DNA of 64,000 nucleotides from Candidatus Lernaella stagnicola. Its GTDB lineage: Bacteria > Lernaellota > Lernaellaia > Lernaellales > Lernaellaceae. The stretch spans positions 62,001 to 126,000 of the forward strand of contig JAVCCK010000003.1 in the NCBI GenBank assembly GCA_030765525.1, written 5' to 3'. Made by a program: the position numbers and the translations under genes. Every line of letters starts with the position of its first letter. Positions within the stretch are counted from its first letter, which is position 1. Positions 15,978-24,761 of this stretch are shown one piece after another. Below the pieces are notes generated by a model. The model did not search any database. It saw only the letters and a list, made by a program, of their open reading frames with translations, and was not told the DNA's origin.

Positions 15978-16275
15978 GAAGTTTTTTGGTCTAGCGATGG
16001 GGTCTCCTTTCTGGTAGGCGATTCTTTCGCTCCCCGTTTTCGGGGCCGAGTGTAAGCTTCCCATTATTTTTCTTTTCGCGCTCGATTCCGCGACTTTCAC
16101 CAAATGTACCGATCAATATTAAAAAGCACTTCGTTTTCAACAAATTAGCGCCTGAACGAGGATTCGTTGCCGATAGGACGACTGAGCGGTCGCCCTCACA
16201 CCGGACCGCCTCTTTGACGCGCCGAAGCGAATCCGAAAAAACGCAAACAAAAAAAAAGCTTAGGCCGATTTTCTC
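15978..16275. other. Non-coding gap before the rimP promoter
   Basis: About 300 nt with no supported gene. It is A+T-richer than its surroundings, with several A and T runs, and contains one simple hairpin (CCCCG-TTTT-CGGGG, 16032-16045) without a following T-run. No tRNA or known leader RNA is recognisable. Confidence 0.5.
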
Positions 16276-16304
16276 TTGCCACAGGGTTTTTTAGATGCTA
16301 TTAA
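16276..16304 (+). promoter_or_regulatory. Sigma-70-type promoter of the rimP-nusA-infB operon
   Basis: TTGCCA (16276-16281) and TATTAA (16299-16304) are separated by exactly 17 nt, predicting a start near 16311. The nonamer CTTGCCACA occurs twice, at 16275-16283 (covering the -35) and at 16305-16313 (over the start point), exactly 30 nt apart. This could be a paired operator. It lies about 100 nt upstream of rimP. Confidence 0.6.
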
Positions 16305-16329
16305 CTTGCCACATTTTGTTCGCGACGTA

Positions 16330-16358
16330 AGCGGGCAGCCTTCGGGCTCCGCTTTTTT
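16330..16358 (+). terminator. Leader terminator/attenuator with UUCG tetraloop
   Basis: The stem AGCGG (16330-16334) pairs with CCGCT (16349-16353), and AGCC (16337-16340) pairs with GGCT (16345-16348). The loop is TTCG, with a 2-nt bulge, and a run of six T follows. It lies only about 20 nt after the predicted transcription start and 43 nt before the rimP ATG, so it would act as an attenuator of the operon rather than as the end of an upstream gene. Confidence 0.65.
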
Positions 16359-16400
16359 GCTTTAGGGTTTATGTTGCGTCGCGACCGGAGGCGTAGAAAC

Positions 16401-16886
16401 ATGTGGCGGTTTATACCGGCATCGCCTCGCACGAAGAAGCTCGTGGACATGGCGCGCGCCGCCTGCGAGGCCACGGGAGTCGACCTCTACTATGTGGAGG
16501 TGAACGGTGGCAGGCGGGGCCGTGTCTTCGTGGTGATTGACGCCGTCGACGGTGTCTCGATCGACGACTGCCAACGCGTTAGCCGGTCACTTTCGGCGGC
16601 GCTGGACGTGGACGCGCCGTTCGCTCGATCCTTCCTTTTGGAGGTATCGAGCCCGGGTGTCGACCGCCGCCTCCGGGACCTGGACGACCTGACGGCCATG
16701 GTCGGAAAGACCGTGCAATTGGAGACGAAAGAGCCGCGGGACGGCCAGCGCAAATTTGTCGGCTCTCTGCGGGAAGTGATTGGGGAAACGTTGAGAATTG
16801 AGATTGACGGCAAGGTTCATGAAATCGATGCCGACCAAGTGCGAAAGGCGAACTTGGTTTTCGACTTCGGAACCGCCAACAAGTGA
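16401..16886 (+). CDS. rimP: Ribosome maturation factor RimP
   Basis: A 161-residue protein needed for 30S subunit maturation. The N-terminal domain carries the DLYYVEVNGG segment and the FLLEVSSPGVDRRLRDLDDL core, and the C-terminal SH3-like domain spans about residues 92-155. The ATG at 16401 has GGAGG about 10 nt upstream. An in-frame ATG at 16371 would add ten basic residues not expected in the family. It is the first gene of the operon, 26 nt before nusA, as in most bacteria. Confidence 0.92.
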   Translation: MWRFIPASPRTKKLVDMARAACEATGVDLYYVEVNGGRRGRVFVVIDAVDGVSIDDCQRVSRSLSAALDVDAPFARSFLLEVSSPGVDRRLRDLDDLTAMVGKTVQLETKEPRDGQRKFVGSLREVIGETLRIEIDGKVHEIDADQVRKANLVFDFGTANK

Positions 16887-16912
16887 CGGAAGTTTTTTGA
16901 AGGAGTGGATCG

Positions 16913-18685
16913 ATGTATTCAGACCTCAACCGCGTGATTGACGCCGTAGTAAAGGATCGCGGTCTATCACGGGCGGTAGTGATCGAAGCGCTCAAATCGG
17001 CCATGGTATCCGCTGCGCGCAAACGGCTCGGCTTGGACTACAACATTGAGGCCGAATACAACGACGAATTGGGTGAAGTCGAGCTATTCCGCTTTCGCGA
17101 AGTGGTCGAGGAAGTGGAAGAGGAAGCCAAGGAAATCACGCTGGAAGACGCGCGAAAGATCGACCCGGAGAGTGAAATCGGCGATGAGCTGGGCGAAAAG
17201 ATCGACGCCTCGCAGTTCGGTCGCATCAGCGCTCAGATGGCCAAGCAAGTGATTTTCCAGAAGATCCGAGACGCCGAAAAAGAAAATATCTACAACGAAT
17301 ACAGTGATCGGGAACACGAAATCATCAACGGCATCGTTCGCCGTTTTGAAAAACGGAACCTGATTATCGACCTGGGACGCGCCGAAGCGATCATGTACCA
17401 GAAGGATCAGATCCCCAAGGAGGCCTACCAGCCGGGGGATCGCATTCGCGGGTACGTCACCGAAGTGCGCAACACGACCAACGCACCGCAGATCGTCATG
17501 AGCCGGGCCACGCCCGAATTCATGATGAAGCTGTTTGAAATGGAAGTACCGGAAATCGCCGAAGGAACCGTACAGATCGTCACGTGCGCCCGCGAACCCG
17601 GGCAGCGCGCCAAGATCGCCGTGGCCAGTCGGGAACCGAACGTAGACCCGGTCGGCGCTTGTGTCGGAATGAAGGGCAGCCGCGTGCAGGCCGTCGTCAA
17701 CGAACTGCGCGGCGAGAAAATCGATATCGTGCCCTACTCGGATAACCCGGCCACTTTCGTGTGCAACGGGTTGGCCCCGGCCGAGATCACGAAGGTGATC
17801 ATCGACGAAGACAACAAGAAGATGGATATCGTCGTGGCCGACGACCAACTTAGTCTGGCCATCGGCAAACGCGGTCAGAACGTGCGCTTGGCGGTTCAAT
17901 TGTCGGGTTGGCGCCTGGACATCCACAGCGAATCGCAGATCCGGAAAATCGAGAAGGAAGCGCGCCGGATGTACCAGCGCCTCACCAAGGTGCCCGAGGG
18001 TCAGCGCGAGATCCTGATCAAGACCGGCTACACGGACATTAAAGACCTGGCCGAAGCGGAAATCGAAGATTTGTCGGGTTTCCCGGGCATCGACGAGGAA
18101 CTGGCCGAAGAGATCATCGACGAAGCGTACGCGATTCACATTACCGGCGAATGGCCGTTGCCGGAACCGGAAAGAGACGAAGACGACGAAGACGACTTCT
18201 TGCAAGTCGGTCAGGCCGACCAGGCCTTAGCTGCCGCTCACGAACTGTTTGGCGGCAAAAAAGAGAAGGCCGAGGCAGAAGGCGAAGCGCCAACCGAAGG
18301 AGAGGCGCCCGCGGAAGACGTCGAGCAGGAAGTAGTAGCCGCCGAAGAGGCCGGGCAGGAAGTAGCCGCCGAAGCCGCGCCGGACGCGGATGCGGTCGCC
18401 GAACCGGCCGCGCCGGAGGAAGCCGAAGCGGTCGAAGAAGCTTCGGACGAGCCGGTGGAAGACGAATGGTTGGACGAGGACGATTTCGATATCGATCCGG
18501 AACGCGTGCCGGTCATCGCCGGCAAGACGGCGCAGTTTTTAATTCAGCGTGGTTACGACACGCGCAACAAGATCTTGCGCACGTCGATTGAAGAGCTTTC
18601 GAAAGCTCCGGGTATGGGTGTCGCCCTGGCCGAGGACTTACGCGAAGCTCTGATACATACGACCAAGGAGGATCAGAGCGATTAA
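16913..18685 (+). CDS. nusA: Transcription elongation factor NusA with acidic C-terminal extension
   Basis: A 590-residue RNA-polymerase-binding factor that controls pausing, termination and antitermination. Order of domains: N-terminal polymerase-binding domain (1-125), S1 (about 135-200, YQPGDRIRGYVTEV), KH1 and KH2 (about 230-345, including LAIGKRGQNVRLAVQL), and a helix-hairpin-helix region (about 365-415). Then comes an Ala/Glu-rich linker of about 110 residues with almost no basic residues, and a second helix-hairpin-helix at the end (FLIQRGYDTRNKILRTSIEE). The acidic linker is longer than usual. It is preceded by AAGGAG. The last bases overlap the proposed ATT start of ylxR. Confidence 0.95.
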   Translation: MYSDLNRVIDAVVKDRGLSRAVVIEALKSAMVSAARKRLGLDYNIEAEYNDELGEVELFRFREVVEEVEEEAKEITLEDARKIDPESEIGDELGEKIDASQFGRISAQMAKQVIFQKIRDAEKENIYNEYSDREHEIINGIVRRFEKRNLIIDLGRAEAIMYQKDQIPKEAYQPGDRIRGYVTEVRNTTNAPQIVMSRATPEFMMKLFEMEVPEIAEGTVQIVTCAREPGQRAKIAVASREPNVDPVGACVGMKGSRVQAVVNELRGEKIDIVPYSDNPATFVCNGLAPAEITKVIIDEDNKKMDIVVADDQLSLAIGKRGQNVRLAVQLSGWRLDIHSESQIRKIEKEARRMYQRLTKVPEGQREILIKTGYTDIKDLAEAEIEDLSGFPGIDEELAEEIIDEAYAIHITGEWPLPEPERDEDDEDDFLQVGQADQALAAAHELFGGKKEKAEAEGEAPTEGEAPAEDVEQEVVAAEEAGQEVAAEAAPDADAVAEPAAPEEAEAVEEASDEPVEDEWLDEDDFDIDPERVPVIAGKTAQFLIQRGYDTRNKILRTSIEELSKAPGMGVALAEDLREALIHTTKEDQSD

Positions 18686-19001
18686 CAAGAATTCCCCCCA
18701 TCGCCACGAACCGATTCGTCGGTGTGTGGCATGCGGCAAGCGACGGCCGCAACGCGAATTAATTCGCTTGCATCGTCGGCCGGACGGAATTCTCGCGGTA
18801 TCCGATGACGGACCGCGAACGGGACGCGGCGCGTATTGCTGTACAAGCGAGCCATGCCGCGGACGGACAATCGCCAAGAAGTTGTTTGTGCGCAGTTTGA
18901 AGCGCCGTGCGAGCATCGCCGACCCGGCGGAATTGGCGGCGGAGATGAAGCGGGTCGCAGCGATCAAAATAGAAGGAAACGGAGTCGAATACGATGGCTA
19001 A
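18681..19001 (+). CDS. ylxR: YlxR (DUF448) family RNA-binding protein; ATT start proposed
   Basis: A 106-residue protein. The family signature RRCVACGKRRPQRELIRL, then GRGAYCC and AKKLFVRSLKR, identify the YlxR/DUF448 fold encoded between nusA and infB in many bacteria. No ATG, GTG or TTG precedes the RRCVACG motif in this frame; the first, a GTG at 18726, would cut off the first conserved Cys. A strong AAGGAGG (18665-18671) lies 9 nt before ATT at 18681, so an AUU start overlapping the nusA stop is the best model. The 3' end overlaps the infB start by 8 nt. Confidence 0.8.
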   Translation: MNKNSPHRHEPIRRCVACGKRRPQRELIRLHRRPDGILAVSDDGPRTGRGAYCCTSEPCRGRTIAKKLFVRSLKRRASIADPAELAAEMKRVAAIKIEGNGVEYDG

Positions 19002-21672
19002 AATCACCGTTGAGGTAGCGGCAAAAAGACTGGGCATGGAACCCGTGGAATGCCTCAAACGGCTGCAGGAAATGGGCCTGATGGTCCGCGACCAACTCGA
19101 CAAAATCGACGCTGACGTGTTCCAGCAGGTCAAGTCCAAGCTGGACGAAGAAAAGCTGCGCGCCAACGATTCCACCTCCAGCACGACCAAACGCGTCGGA
19201 AGCACGGTTATCCGCCGTCGCCGGAAGGCACGGCCGGAACCCGAAATCGAGGTCGTCGAAGAGCCGGAACCTGACGAGGAAGAGGCTGCGCCCATCGAGG
19301 TGGAAGCTCAACCCGACACGGAGCCGATCGAAAGCGCGCCCCCGGCCGAGGATGAAGTCGTCGAGGCGGCAGAAGCCGGCGAGCCGGAAGAGATCGTCGC
19401 TGAAACCGTTGTCGAAGCCCAAGTGCCTGACCTCGCCGAGGAAGCGGTGGAAGAACCGCCGGAAAAGCCCGTCGCCGACAAGCCGGTTGAAACGGCTGAG
19501 AGCGAAGCGGTGGTAGCCGAGGAAGTCCCCAAGGAAGGCGATAAAGAGAGCAAGAAGGCAAAAACAAAGCCGAAGAAGCCCCCTTCCCGTCGCGTGGCTA
19601 CCTTGGAGGATATCGAACCCAAACGAATCAATTTCGGCGATCCGCACCACGAGTCGGCGCGGATTCTCTCCAAGCCGAAAATCCCGATGGAGCCCTTGAA
19701 AACCGTCGAGAAACCGCGGGCGGATCAGCCGACCGGCGACACCCCGGGCCGCACACTGCCCGGGGGCGAACGACGCGAACGCAAGGGACGCCGTGTGGTC
19801 GACTTCGGCGACCGCAGTCGCCGGAAGGACCAGGAGCGCGAACGCGGCTTCTTCCGCAAGGGACAACGCAAAAAGAAGCGTACCGTCAAGCAAACGGAAA
19901 TTACGACGCCCAAGGCGATCAAGCGTAAGATTCAGGTCTCGGAGCAGATCACGGTCGGCGATTTGGCGAAACGCATGGCGGTCAAGGGCGGCGAACTGAT
20001 CAAGAGACTGCTCAACATGGGCGTGATGGTCACGGTCAACCAAGACATCGATTTCGAGACCGCGCAGATTTTGGGTTCCGAATTCGGTCTCGAAGTGGAA
20101 AAGGCCAATATCGACGTCGAGGATATCATTCTGGTCGCGGACACCGTGCCGGAGAATCTGGCACCGCGTCCGCCGGTCGTTACGATCATGGGTCACGTCG
20201 ACCACGGTAAAACCAGCTTGCTGGACGCGATTCGCGAAACCGATGTCGCCAGCGGCGAAGCGGGCGGCATTACCCAGCATATCGCGGCGTACAACATCAC
20301 CCTGTCCAAGGCACGCACGGTCACATTTGTCGACACACCCGGCCACCATTCCTTCGCCGCCATGCGGGCGCGCGGGGCTCACGTCACCGATATCGTGGTG
20401 CTGGTCGTGGCGGCCGAGGACGGCGTGATGCCGCAGACGGTCGAGTCGATCAATCACGCGAAAGACGCCGGCGTGCCGATCGTCGTGGCGATCAACAAGA
20501 TCGACAAAGCGGGGGCCAACCCCGAAAAGATCACGCGCGAACTGATGGAACAAGGTTTGGTTCCCGAAGCCGTCGGCGGCGAGACCCTGTTCGTCCAGGT
20601 ATCGGCCAAGAAGCGCACCGGCATCGAAGAGTTGCTCGAAGCGATTCTGTTGCAGGCCGAGTTGATGGAATTGCGGGCCGACCCCACCGTCAACGCCGTG
20701 GGTATCGTACTCGATGCCCGCCTCGAACGCGGCCGCGGCCCCGTTGCCGACGTCATTATTCGAGAAGGCACGCTGCGCCAAGCCGATTACATCGTCGCCG
20801 ACACCAACGTTGGCCGCGTGCGCATGATGTTCGACGACAAGGGCCGGCAGCTCGACTCTGTGCCGCCGGGCATGCCCGCCCAGGTGGTGGGCCTCAACGG
20901 CGTACCGACGGCCGGCGCGGCGATCAACATGCTGGCTGACGAAAAGAAAGCCAAGCAAGTGGCGTCGATTCGCGAAAACCAGTTGCGGTCGGCGGAACAA
21001 AAGCGCCGTTCGAATATTCGTCTCGAGGATCTGTTCGCCAAGGCTCAGGAAGGCGAGATCAAGGCACTCAGGGTCGTGATCAAGTGCGACGTGCACGGCT
21101 CGGCCGAGGCGGTTCGCGATTCCCTGCTCAAACTGGGCAACGAAGAGATCCAGGTAAAGATCATTCACTACGGGGTCGGTACGATTACCGAAACCGATAT
21201 CAACCTCGCCTCCGCCAGCGAAGCGATCATCATCGGCTTCAACGTGCGCCCGGAAGCCAAAGCGAAAGGCCTCGCCGACGCGCTGGGCGTGGAAATCCGG
21301 ATGTACAGCGTCATCTACGACCTGATTGACGACGTCACTGCAGCGTTGGAAGGCATGCTATCGCCGACCTTCTCCGAAGTCGTCAACGGCGTGGCCGAAG
21401 TCCGCGACACCTTCCACATCCGCAAGACCGGCACAATCGCGGGTTGCTACGTGCTCGAAGGCAAGATCATACGCAACGCCAAAGTGCGGATATTGCGCGA
21501 GGGAGTCGTACTGCACACCGGCAATATCAGCAACCTGAAACGCTTCAAAGACGACGCCAAAGAAGTGGCGGCCGGCTTCGAATGCGGCATCAATATCGAC
21601 GGCTTCAACGACGTGCAGCCCGGCGACCAGATTGAATCGTTCAGCGTCACCGAGGAACGGCCAACCCTGTAA
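18994..21672 (+). CDS. infB: Translation initiation factor IF-2
   Basis: An 892-residue GTPase that delivers fMet-tRNA to the ribosome. It has an IF2N helical module at residues 1-50 and a highly charged Glu/Pro/Val linker (about 65-300). A second IF2N module follows (about 310-360, [20 protein letters not shown]). The G domain contains GHVDHGKTS (about 400), DTPGHHSF and NKIDKA, followed by domain II, domain III and the C2 tRNA-binding domain ending with [11 protein letters not shown]. The ATG at 18994 overlaps the ylxR stop. A 734-codon frame antisense to this gene is a codon-bias shadow. Confidence 0.96.
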   Translation: MAKITVEVAAKRLGMEPVECLKRLQEMGLMVRDQLDKIDADVFQQVKSKLDEEKLRANDSTSSTTKRVGSTVIRRRRKARPEPEIEVVEEPEPDEEEAAPIEVEAQPDTEPIESAPPAEDEVVEAAEAGEPEEIVAETVVEAQVPDLAEEAVEEPPEKPVADKPVETAESEAVVAEEVPKEGDKESKKAKTKPKKPPSRRVATLEDIEPKRINFGDPHHESARILSKPKIPMEPLKTVEKPRADQPTGDTPGRTLPGGERRERKGRRVVDFGDRSRRKDQERERGFFRKGQRKKKRTVKQTEITTPKAIKRKIQVSEQITVGDLAKRMAVKGGELIKRLLNMGVMVTVNQDIDFETAQILGSEFGLEVEKANIDVEDIILVADTVPENLAPRPPVVTIMGHVDHGKTSLLDAIRETDVASGEAGGITQHIAAYNITLSKARTVTFVDTPGHHSFAAMRARGAHVTDIVVLVVAAEDGVMPQTVESINHAKDAGVPIVVAINKIDKAGANPEKITRELMEQGLVPEAVGGETLFVQVSAKKRTGIEELLEAILLQAELMELRADPTVNAVGIVLDARLERGRGPVADVIIREGTLRQADYIVADTNVGRVRMMFDDKGRQLDSVPPGMPAQVVGLNGVPTAGAAINMLADEKKAKQVASIRENQLRSAEQKRRSNIRLEDLFAKAQEGEIKALRVVIKCDVHGSAEAVRDSLLKLGNEEIQVKIIHYGVGTITETDINLASASEAIIIGFNVRPEAKAKGLADALGVEIRMYSVIYDLIDDVTAALEGMLSPTFSEVVNGVAEVRDTFHIRKTGTIAGCYVLEGKIIRNAKVRILREGVVLHTGNISNLKRFKDDAKEVAAGFECGINIDGFNDVQPGDQIESFSVTEERPTL

Positions 21673-21695
21673 ACACCGGTCGGGAGATCGGCACC

Positions 21696-21983
21696 GTGAC
21701 CATTGGCGCATTGAAAATTACGCTGCTTCTGCACGGCTGTCATACGCTAAAGGAAAAGCGCATGCGGGTGCGACCGATCCTGGCAAAGGTTCGCGCCAAG
21801 TTCCATGTAGCCGTCGCCGAAGTCGAGCACCAGAACGTGGCCCAAATGGCCGGCGTCGCCTTCGTAACGGTAAGCGACAGCGGCCGCGTCGCCAACGCCA
21901 CGTGCGACAAGATCGTTGATTTCGTTGAATCCCTCGGCTTGGCCGAGGTCGGCAACACGGAGATGGAACTGATCCATTTTTGA
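21696..21983 (+). CDS. DUF503 (YlxP-like) family protein
   Basis: A 95-residue protein of the DUF503 family, encoded between infB and rbfA as in many Firmicutes and Deltaproteobacteria. Conserved features are the LHGCHTLKEKRMRVRPIL segment (about 14-30), VAEVEHQNVAQMA and the C-terminal EMELIHF. Family function is unknown, but gene order ties it to ribosome assembly or translation initiation. The start is a GTG at 21696. Its stop is 2 nt before rbfA. Confidence 0.85.
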   Translation: MTIGALKITLLLHGCHTLKEKRMRVRPILAKVRAKFHVAVAEVEHQNVAQMAGVAFVTVSDSGRVANATCDKIVDFVESLGLAEVGNTEMELIHF

Positions 21984-21985
21984 CC

Positions 21986-22375
21986 ATGGCTGAAAAACGC
22001 GCATTCAAAAGAGCCCACCGCGTGGGTGAAGAAGTACACAAGGCGATCAGCTTGATGCTGATTGACGGTGAATTGCGCGATCCCCGCTTGGCTCTGTGCA
22101 CGATCACCACCGTGGAGATGTCCGACGACCTGCGCCACGGCAAGGTTTTCTTCTCGCTGATCGGTGATGAAAACGCCAAACAGGAGGCCGAGCGTAGTTT
22201 CAAACGAGCGGCAGGCTTTATTCGCAAGGAGGTAAGCCGCCGCCTTCAACTGCGCTTCGCTCCGGAACTCCGCTTTTTTTTCGACCAGTCGATGGAACGC
22301 GCTTCACGCCTCTCCGAACTGCTCAAACATGTGGACGAGGTCACGACACCGGAAACGGATGACGACGATGATTAA
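21986..22375 (+). CDS. rbfA: Ribosome-binding factor A
   Basis: A 129-residue KH-fold protein for 16S rRNA 5'-end maturation and cold-adapted 30S assembly. Recognised by RVGEEVHKAISLML near the start, the DPRLALCTITTVEMSDDLRH core and the LRFAPELRFFFDQSMERA segment. The C-terminus ends in an Asp run. The ATG at 21986 is preferred over the TTG at 21980, which lies in the DUF503 stop. Confidence 0.93.
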   Translation: MAEKRAFKRAHRVGEEVHKAISLMLIDGELRDPRLALCTITTVEMSDDLRHGKVFFSLIGDENAKQEAERSFKRAAGFIRKEVSRRLQLRFAPELRFFFDQSMERASRLSELLKHVDEVTTPETDDDDD

Positions 22376-23354
22376 CCAACGCAACGAATTGCTCGCCATG
22401 ATTCGCGACGGCGAATCCTTTTTCGTCACGTGCCACGAAAACCCCGACGGCGACGCCGTGGGCGCCGCGCTGGCGCTGGCGCTGGCTTTGCGGTCGCAGG
22501 GCAAGCAAGCGGTCGTTTACAACGTGGACGAGATGCCCAACTACCTAACGTGGCTGCCGGGCGCCGATTTGCTCGTTCAGGAAGCGAACCCGGCTGATTT
22601 CGACACGATTTGCATTCTGGATTGCGGCGCGTCCCATCGGGTCGGCCCGCAGAAGGCGGCGATCATGGCGCAACCGCGCTTGATCAACGTGGATCACCAT
22701 ATCACCAACGACGGCTACGGCCACGCCAACGTCGTACTGCCCAAGTCGAGCAGCACGTGCGAGATCCTCTACGACCTCATGGTCGAATGGGGCGTGCAGA
22801 TCACGCCGGAGATCGCGACGAATTTGTACCTCGGCATCTATACCGACACGATGATGTTTCAGAACGCCGCCTCCTGCCCCAACGCCTACAAGGTGTGCGG
22901 GGAATTAGTGGCAGCCGGCGCGGACTTCCTTCGGGTCGCCAAACGCGTATACATCGACTCCTCCGCCCAGCGCCTTTTGTTGCTGGGCCGCGTTCTTTCG
23001 ACGCTGCGTCTGGATTGCGACGGACGCATCGCCGGGGTGCACGCGTTGCGCCGCGACCTCGAAGAACTCGGCTTGGGGCCCGACGACATGGAAGTGTTCG
23101 TGGAGTACCCGCGTTCGGTCATCGGCGCGGAGGTCGCCTACCTCTTACGCGAGGAAGACGACAAAGGACTAGTCAAAGGAAGCCTGCGCGCCAGCAACGA
23201 CGTGGACGTTTCCGAAATCGCTAAACAACTCAACGGTGGCGGCCATAAGAAAGCGGCGGGTTTCCGCGTCGAAGGCAGCTTGGAAGAAATTCGCCGGCGG
23301 GTCGTGCTTATGTTAACAGAGGCTTTGGAACGTGAACGGAATTCTGCTCATTGA
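22359..23354 (+). CDS. nrnA: NrnA-type DHH/DHHA1 phosphoesterase
   Basis: A 331-residue manganese-dependent phosphoesterase that degrades nano-RNAs and can dephosphorylate pAp. The DHH motifs are HENPDGDAVG (about 26-35), CILDCG (about 87), VDHHITNDG (about 112) and the DHHA1 signature GGGHKKAAGF near residue 300. It overlaps rbfA by 17 nt if started at the ATG of 22359 (GGA 5 nt upstream); the ATG at 22368 is an alternative. It overlaps truB by 23 nt. The position between rbfA and truB is conserved in many phyla. Confidence 0.92.
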   Translation: MTTMINQRNELLAMIRDGESFFVTCHENPDGDAVGAALALALALRSQGKQAVVYNVDEMPNYLTWLPGADLLVQEANPADFDTICILDCGASHRVGPQKAAIMAQPRLINVDHHITNDGYGHANVVLPKSSSTCEILYDLMVEWGVQITPEIATNLYLGIYTDTMMFQNAASCPNAYKVCGELVAAGADFLRVAKRVYIDSSAQRLLLLGRVLSTLRLDCDGRIAGVHALRRDLEELGLGPDDMEVFVEYPRSVIGAEVAYLLREEDDKGLVKGSLRASNDVDVSEIAKQLNGGGHKKAAGFRVEGSLEEIRRRVVLMLTEALERERNSAH

Positions 23355-24276
23355 CAAACCAGCCGGGCCAACCAGCCACGACCTAGTGGCGATGGTCCGC
23401 CGAAGTCTCGGCGTGCGGCGTGTGGGTCATGCCGGCACGTTGGACCCTTTCGCCACCGGTCTGTTGGTCGTGCTTGTCGGCCAAGCGACGAAGTTGTCGG
23501 CGTATTTGATGGACGCGGAAAAAGAGTACGAAGCCACACTGCGTTGGGGCGCGACCACCGACACGATGGACGGCACCGGGGAAGTAGTCCACGAAACCGA
23601 CGCTTCGCTGCCCGATGCGGCGCGCATCGCGGCGACGATGGCCGACTTCGTCGGGTCTTTTGCACAAACACCGCCGATGTATTCGGCGAAAAAAGTGAAT
23701 GGGCGTCCGCTGTACCGGCACGCTCGAAAAGGTGAAACGATCCCGCGGACGGCGCAAGACGTGATCATTCACCGCATGGAACTGCTCGGAGTTGATCCGG
23801 AAACGGCGACCTTCTCCTTTCGCGTGTTGTGTTCCAAAGGAACGTACGTGCGCGTGTTGGGGGAAGTGTTAGCCGAGCGCCTGGGCGGTCTCGGGCATCT
23901 GGTGGCGTTGCGACGCACGCGTAGCGGTCGTTTCGCCGTAACCGATGCTTATGCGCCGCTTTCATGGCGTGAGGGTGTCGCGGCGGAGGAACTGGCGGAT
24001 CGTCAGTTGTCACTGGACGCGGCGTTGGTGGAAATGCCGGCCGTGGAAGTTAGCGCCGCGGCGGCTGCCGGTTTGGCCTTTGGGCGCTGTCCCGGTGCTG
24101 CAGACATCGTGCGCGCGGACTCGGTGCTTGCGGGCGATACCGTGCGTGTGGTAGGTCCGGATCGGCATTTGCTCGCGTTGGCGCGTCCCGAGGTAGAAAG
24201 CGGGGCTTGGCCGAGCGAGGGGGCTGAAAAGATTCTTTCTCTGGTACGGGTTTTCCCGCGCGAGCAAATGGCGTAG
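23332..24276 (+). CDS. truB: tRNA pseudouridine(55) synthase TruB
   Basis: A 314-residue enzyme forming pseudouridine at position 55 of the tRNA T-loop. It begins [17 protein letters not shown], contains the catalytic Asp at about residue 38 in [14 protein letters not shown], and has a C-terminal PUA-like extension. The start is a GTG inside the end of nrnA. Alpha/beta motifs [20 protein letters not shown] and [10 protein letters not shown] match the family throughout. Confidence 0.95.
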   Translation: MNGILLIDKPAGPTSHDLVAMVRRSLGVRRVGHAGTLDPFATGLLVVLVGQATKLSAYLMDAEKEYEATLRWGATTDTMDGTGEVVHETDASLPDAARIAATMADFVGSFAQTPPMYSAKKVNGRPLYRHARKGETIPRTAQDVIIHRMELLGVDPETATFSFRVLCSKGTYVRVLGEVLAERLGGLGHLVALRRTRSGRFAVTDAYAPLSWREGVAAEELADRQLSLDAALVEMPAVEVSAAAAAGLAFGRCPGAADIVRADSVLAGDTVRVVGPDRHLLALARPEVESGAWPSEGAEKILSLVRVFPREQMA

Positions 24277-24318
24277 ACTTCGCGATTCGCAAGGAGGCAA
24301 GTGAGCGATTTGCGAAGC

Positions 24319-24333
24319 CTATTGAACCAATAG
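24319..24333 (+). promoter_or_regulatory. Small inverted repeat in the rpsO leader
   Basis: CTATTG (24319-24324) and CAATAG (24328-24333) form a perfect 6-bp hairpin with a 3-nt loop, 48 nt upstream of rpsO. S15 commonly represses its own mRNA through leader structures, so a role in autoregulation is possible but unproven. Confidence 0.25.
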
Positions 24334-24380
24334 ACGGATGTAATAAGATATTCGATATATGTAAGGAGAAGAGAAGGAAC

Positions 24381-24650
24381 ATGGCACAAGTAGCGGAACG
24401 CAAAAAAGAGATTATCGAGCACCATCAGAAACATGAGAAGGACACCGGTAGCCCGGAAGTGCAAATCGCGCTGTTGTCCGATCGCATCAAGTATCTGACC
24501 GAGCATTTCAAAACTCACAAGAAAGACCACCATTCTCGGCGTGGCCTGTTGAAACTCGTCGGTCAACGTCGTCGGATGCTCGACTATCTCAAAAAGAATG
24601 ATATCGATCGTTACCGCAAGATCATCGCGGAATTGGGCATTCGGAAATAA
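24381..24650 (+). CDS. rpsO: 30S ribosomal protein S15
   Basis: An 89-residue ribosomal protein binding 16S rRNA helices 20-22. The sequence contains the invariant [16 protein letters not shown] and the [12 protein letters not shown] region. AGGAG and AAGGA stretches precede the ATG. The rpsO-pnp pairing is classical. Confidence 0.97.
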   Translation: MAQVAERKKEIIEHHQKHEKDTGSPEVQIALLSDRIKYLTEHFKTHKKDHHSRRGLLKLVGQRRRMLDYLKKNDIDRYRKIIAELGIRK

Positions 24651-24697
24651 CCCCACGGGGTTGTCCGATACCGATACGCGAATGGGGGATGCGTGCA

Positions 24698-24722
24698 GCC
24701 GCCGGGCAATGGTGCCCGTGGC
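24698..24722 (+). promoter_or_regulatory. rpsO-pnp intergenic hairpin
   Basis: CGGGC and GCCCG pair around an AATGGT loop, extended by a GCC/GGC pairing with mismatches, about 40 nt before pnp. In enterobacteria a stem at this place is cut by RNase III and used for PNPase autoregulation. The position is the same here, but the function is inferred. Confidence 0.35.
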
Positions 24723-24761
24723 AAGTCGTTTTTGTGTCCCCCGACCTGAAAGGAATTTTGA

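Noticed and set aside
15783-16103. A 106-codon minus-strand frame opposite the 66-aa gene
   Set aside because: No good ribosome binding site and much of it lies in A/T-rich non-coding sequence; the plus-strand frame is better supported.
17084-18205. A 373-codon minus-strand frame antisense to nusA
   Set aside because: A shadow of nusA codon usage; no ribosome binding site or family match.
18964-21168. A 734-codon minus-strand frame antisense to infB
   Set aside because: Its composition mirrors the codon bias of infB on the other strand, and infB is intact with all motifs.
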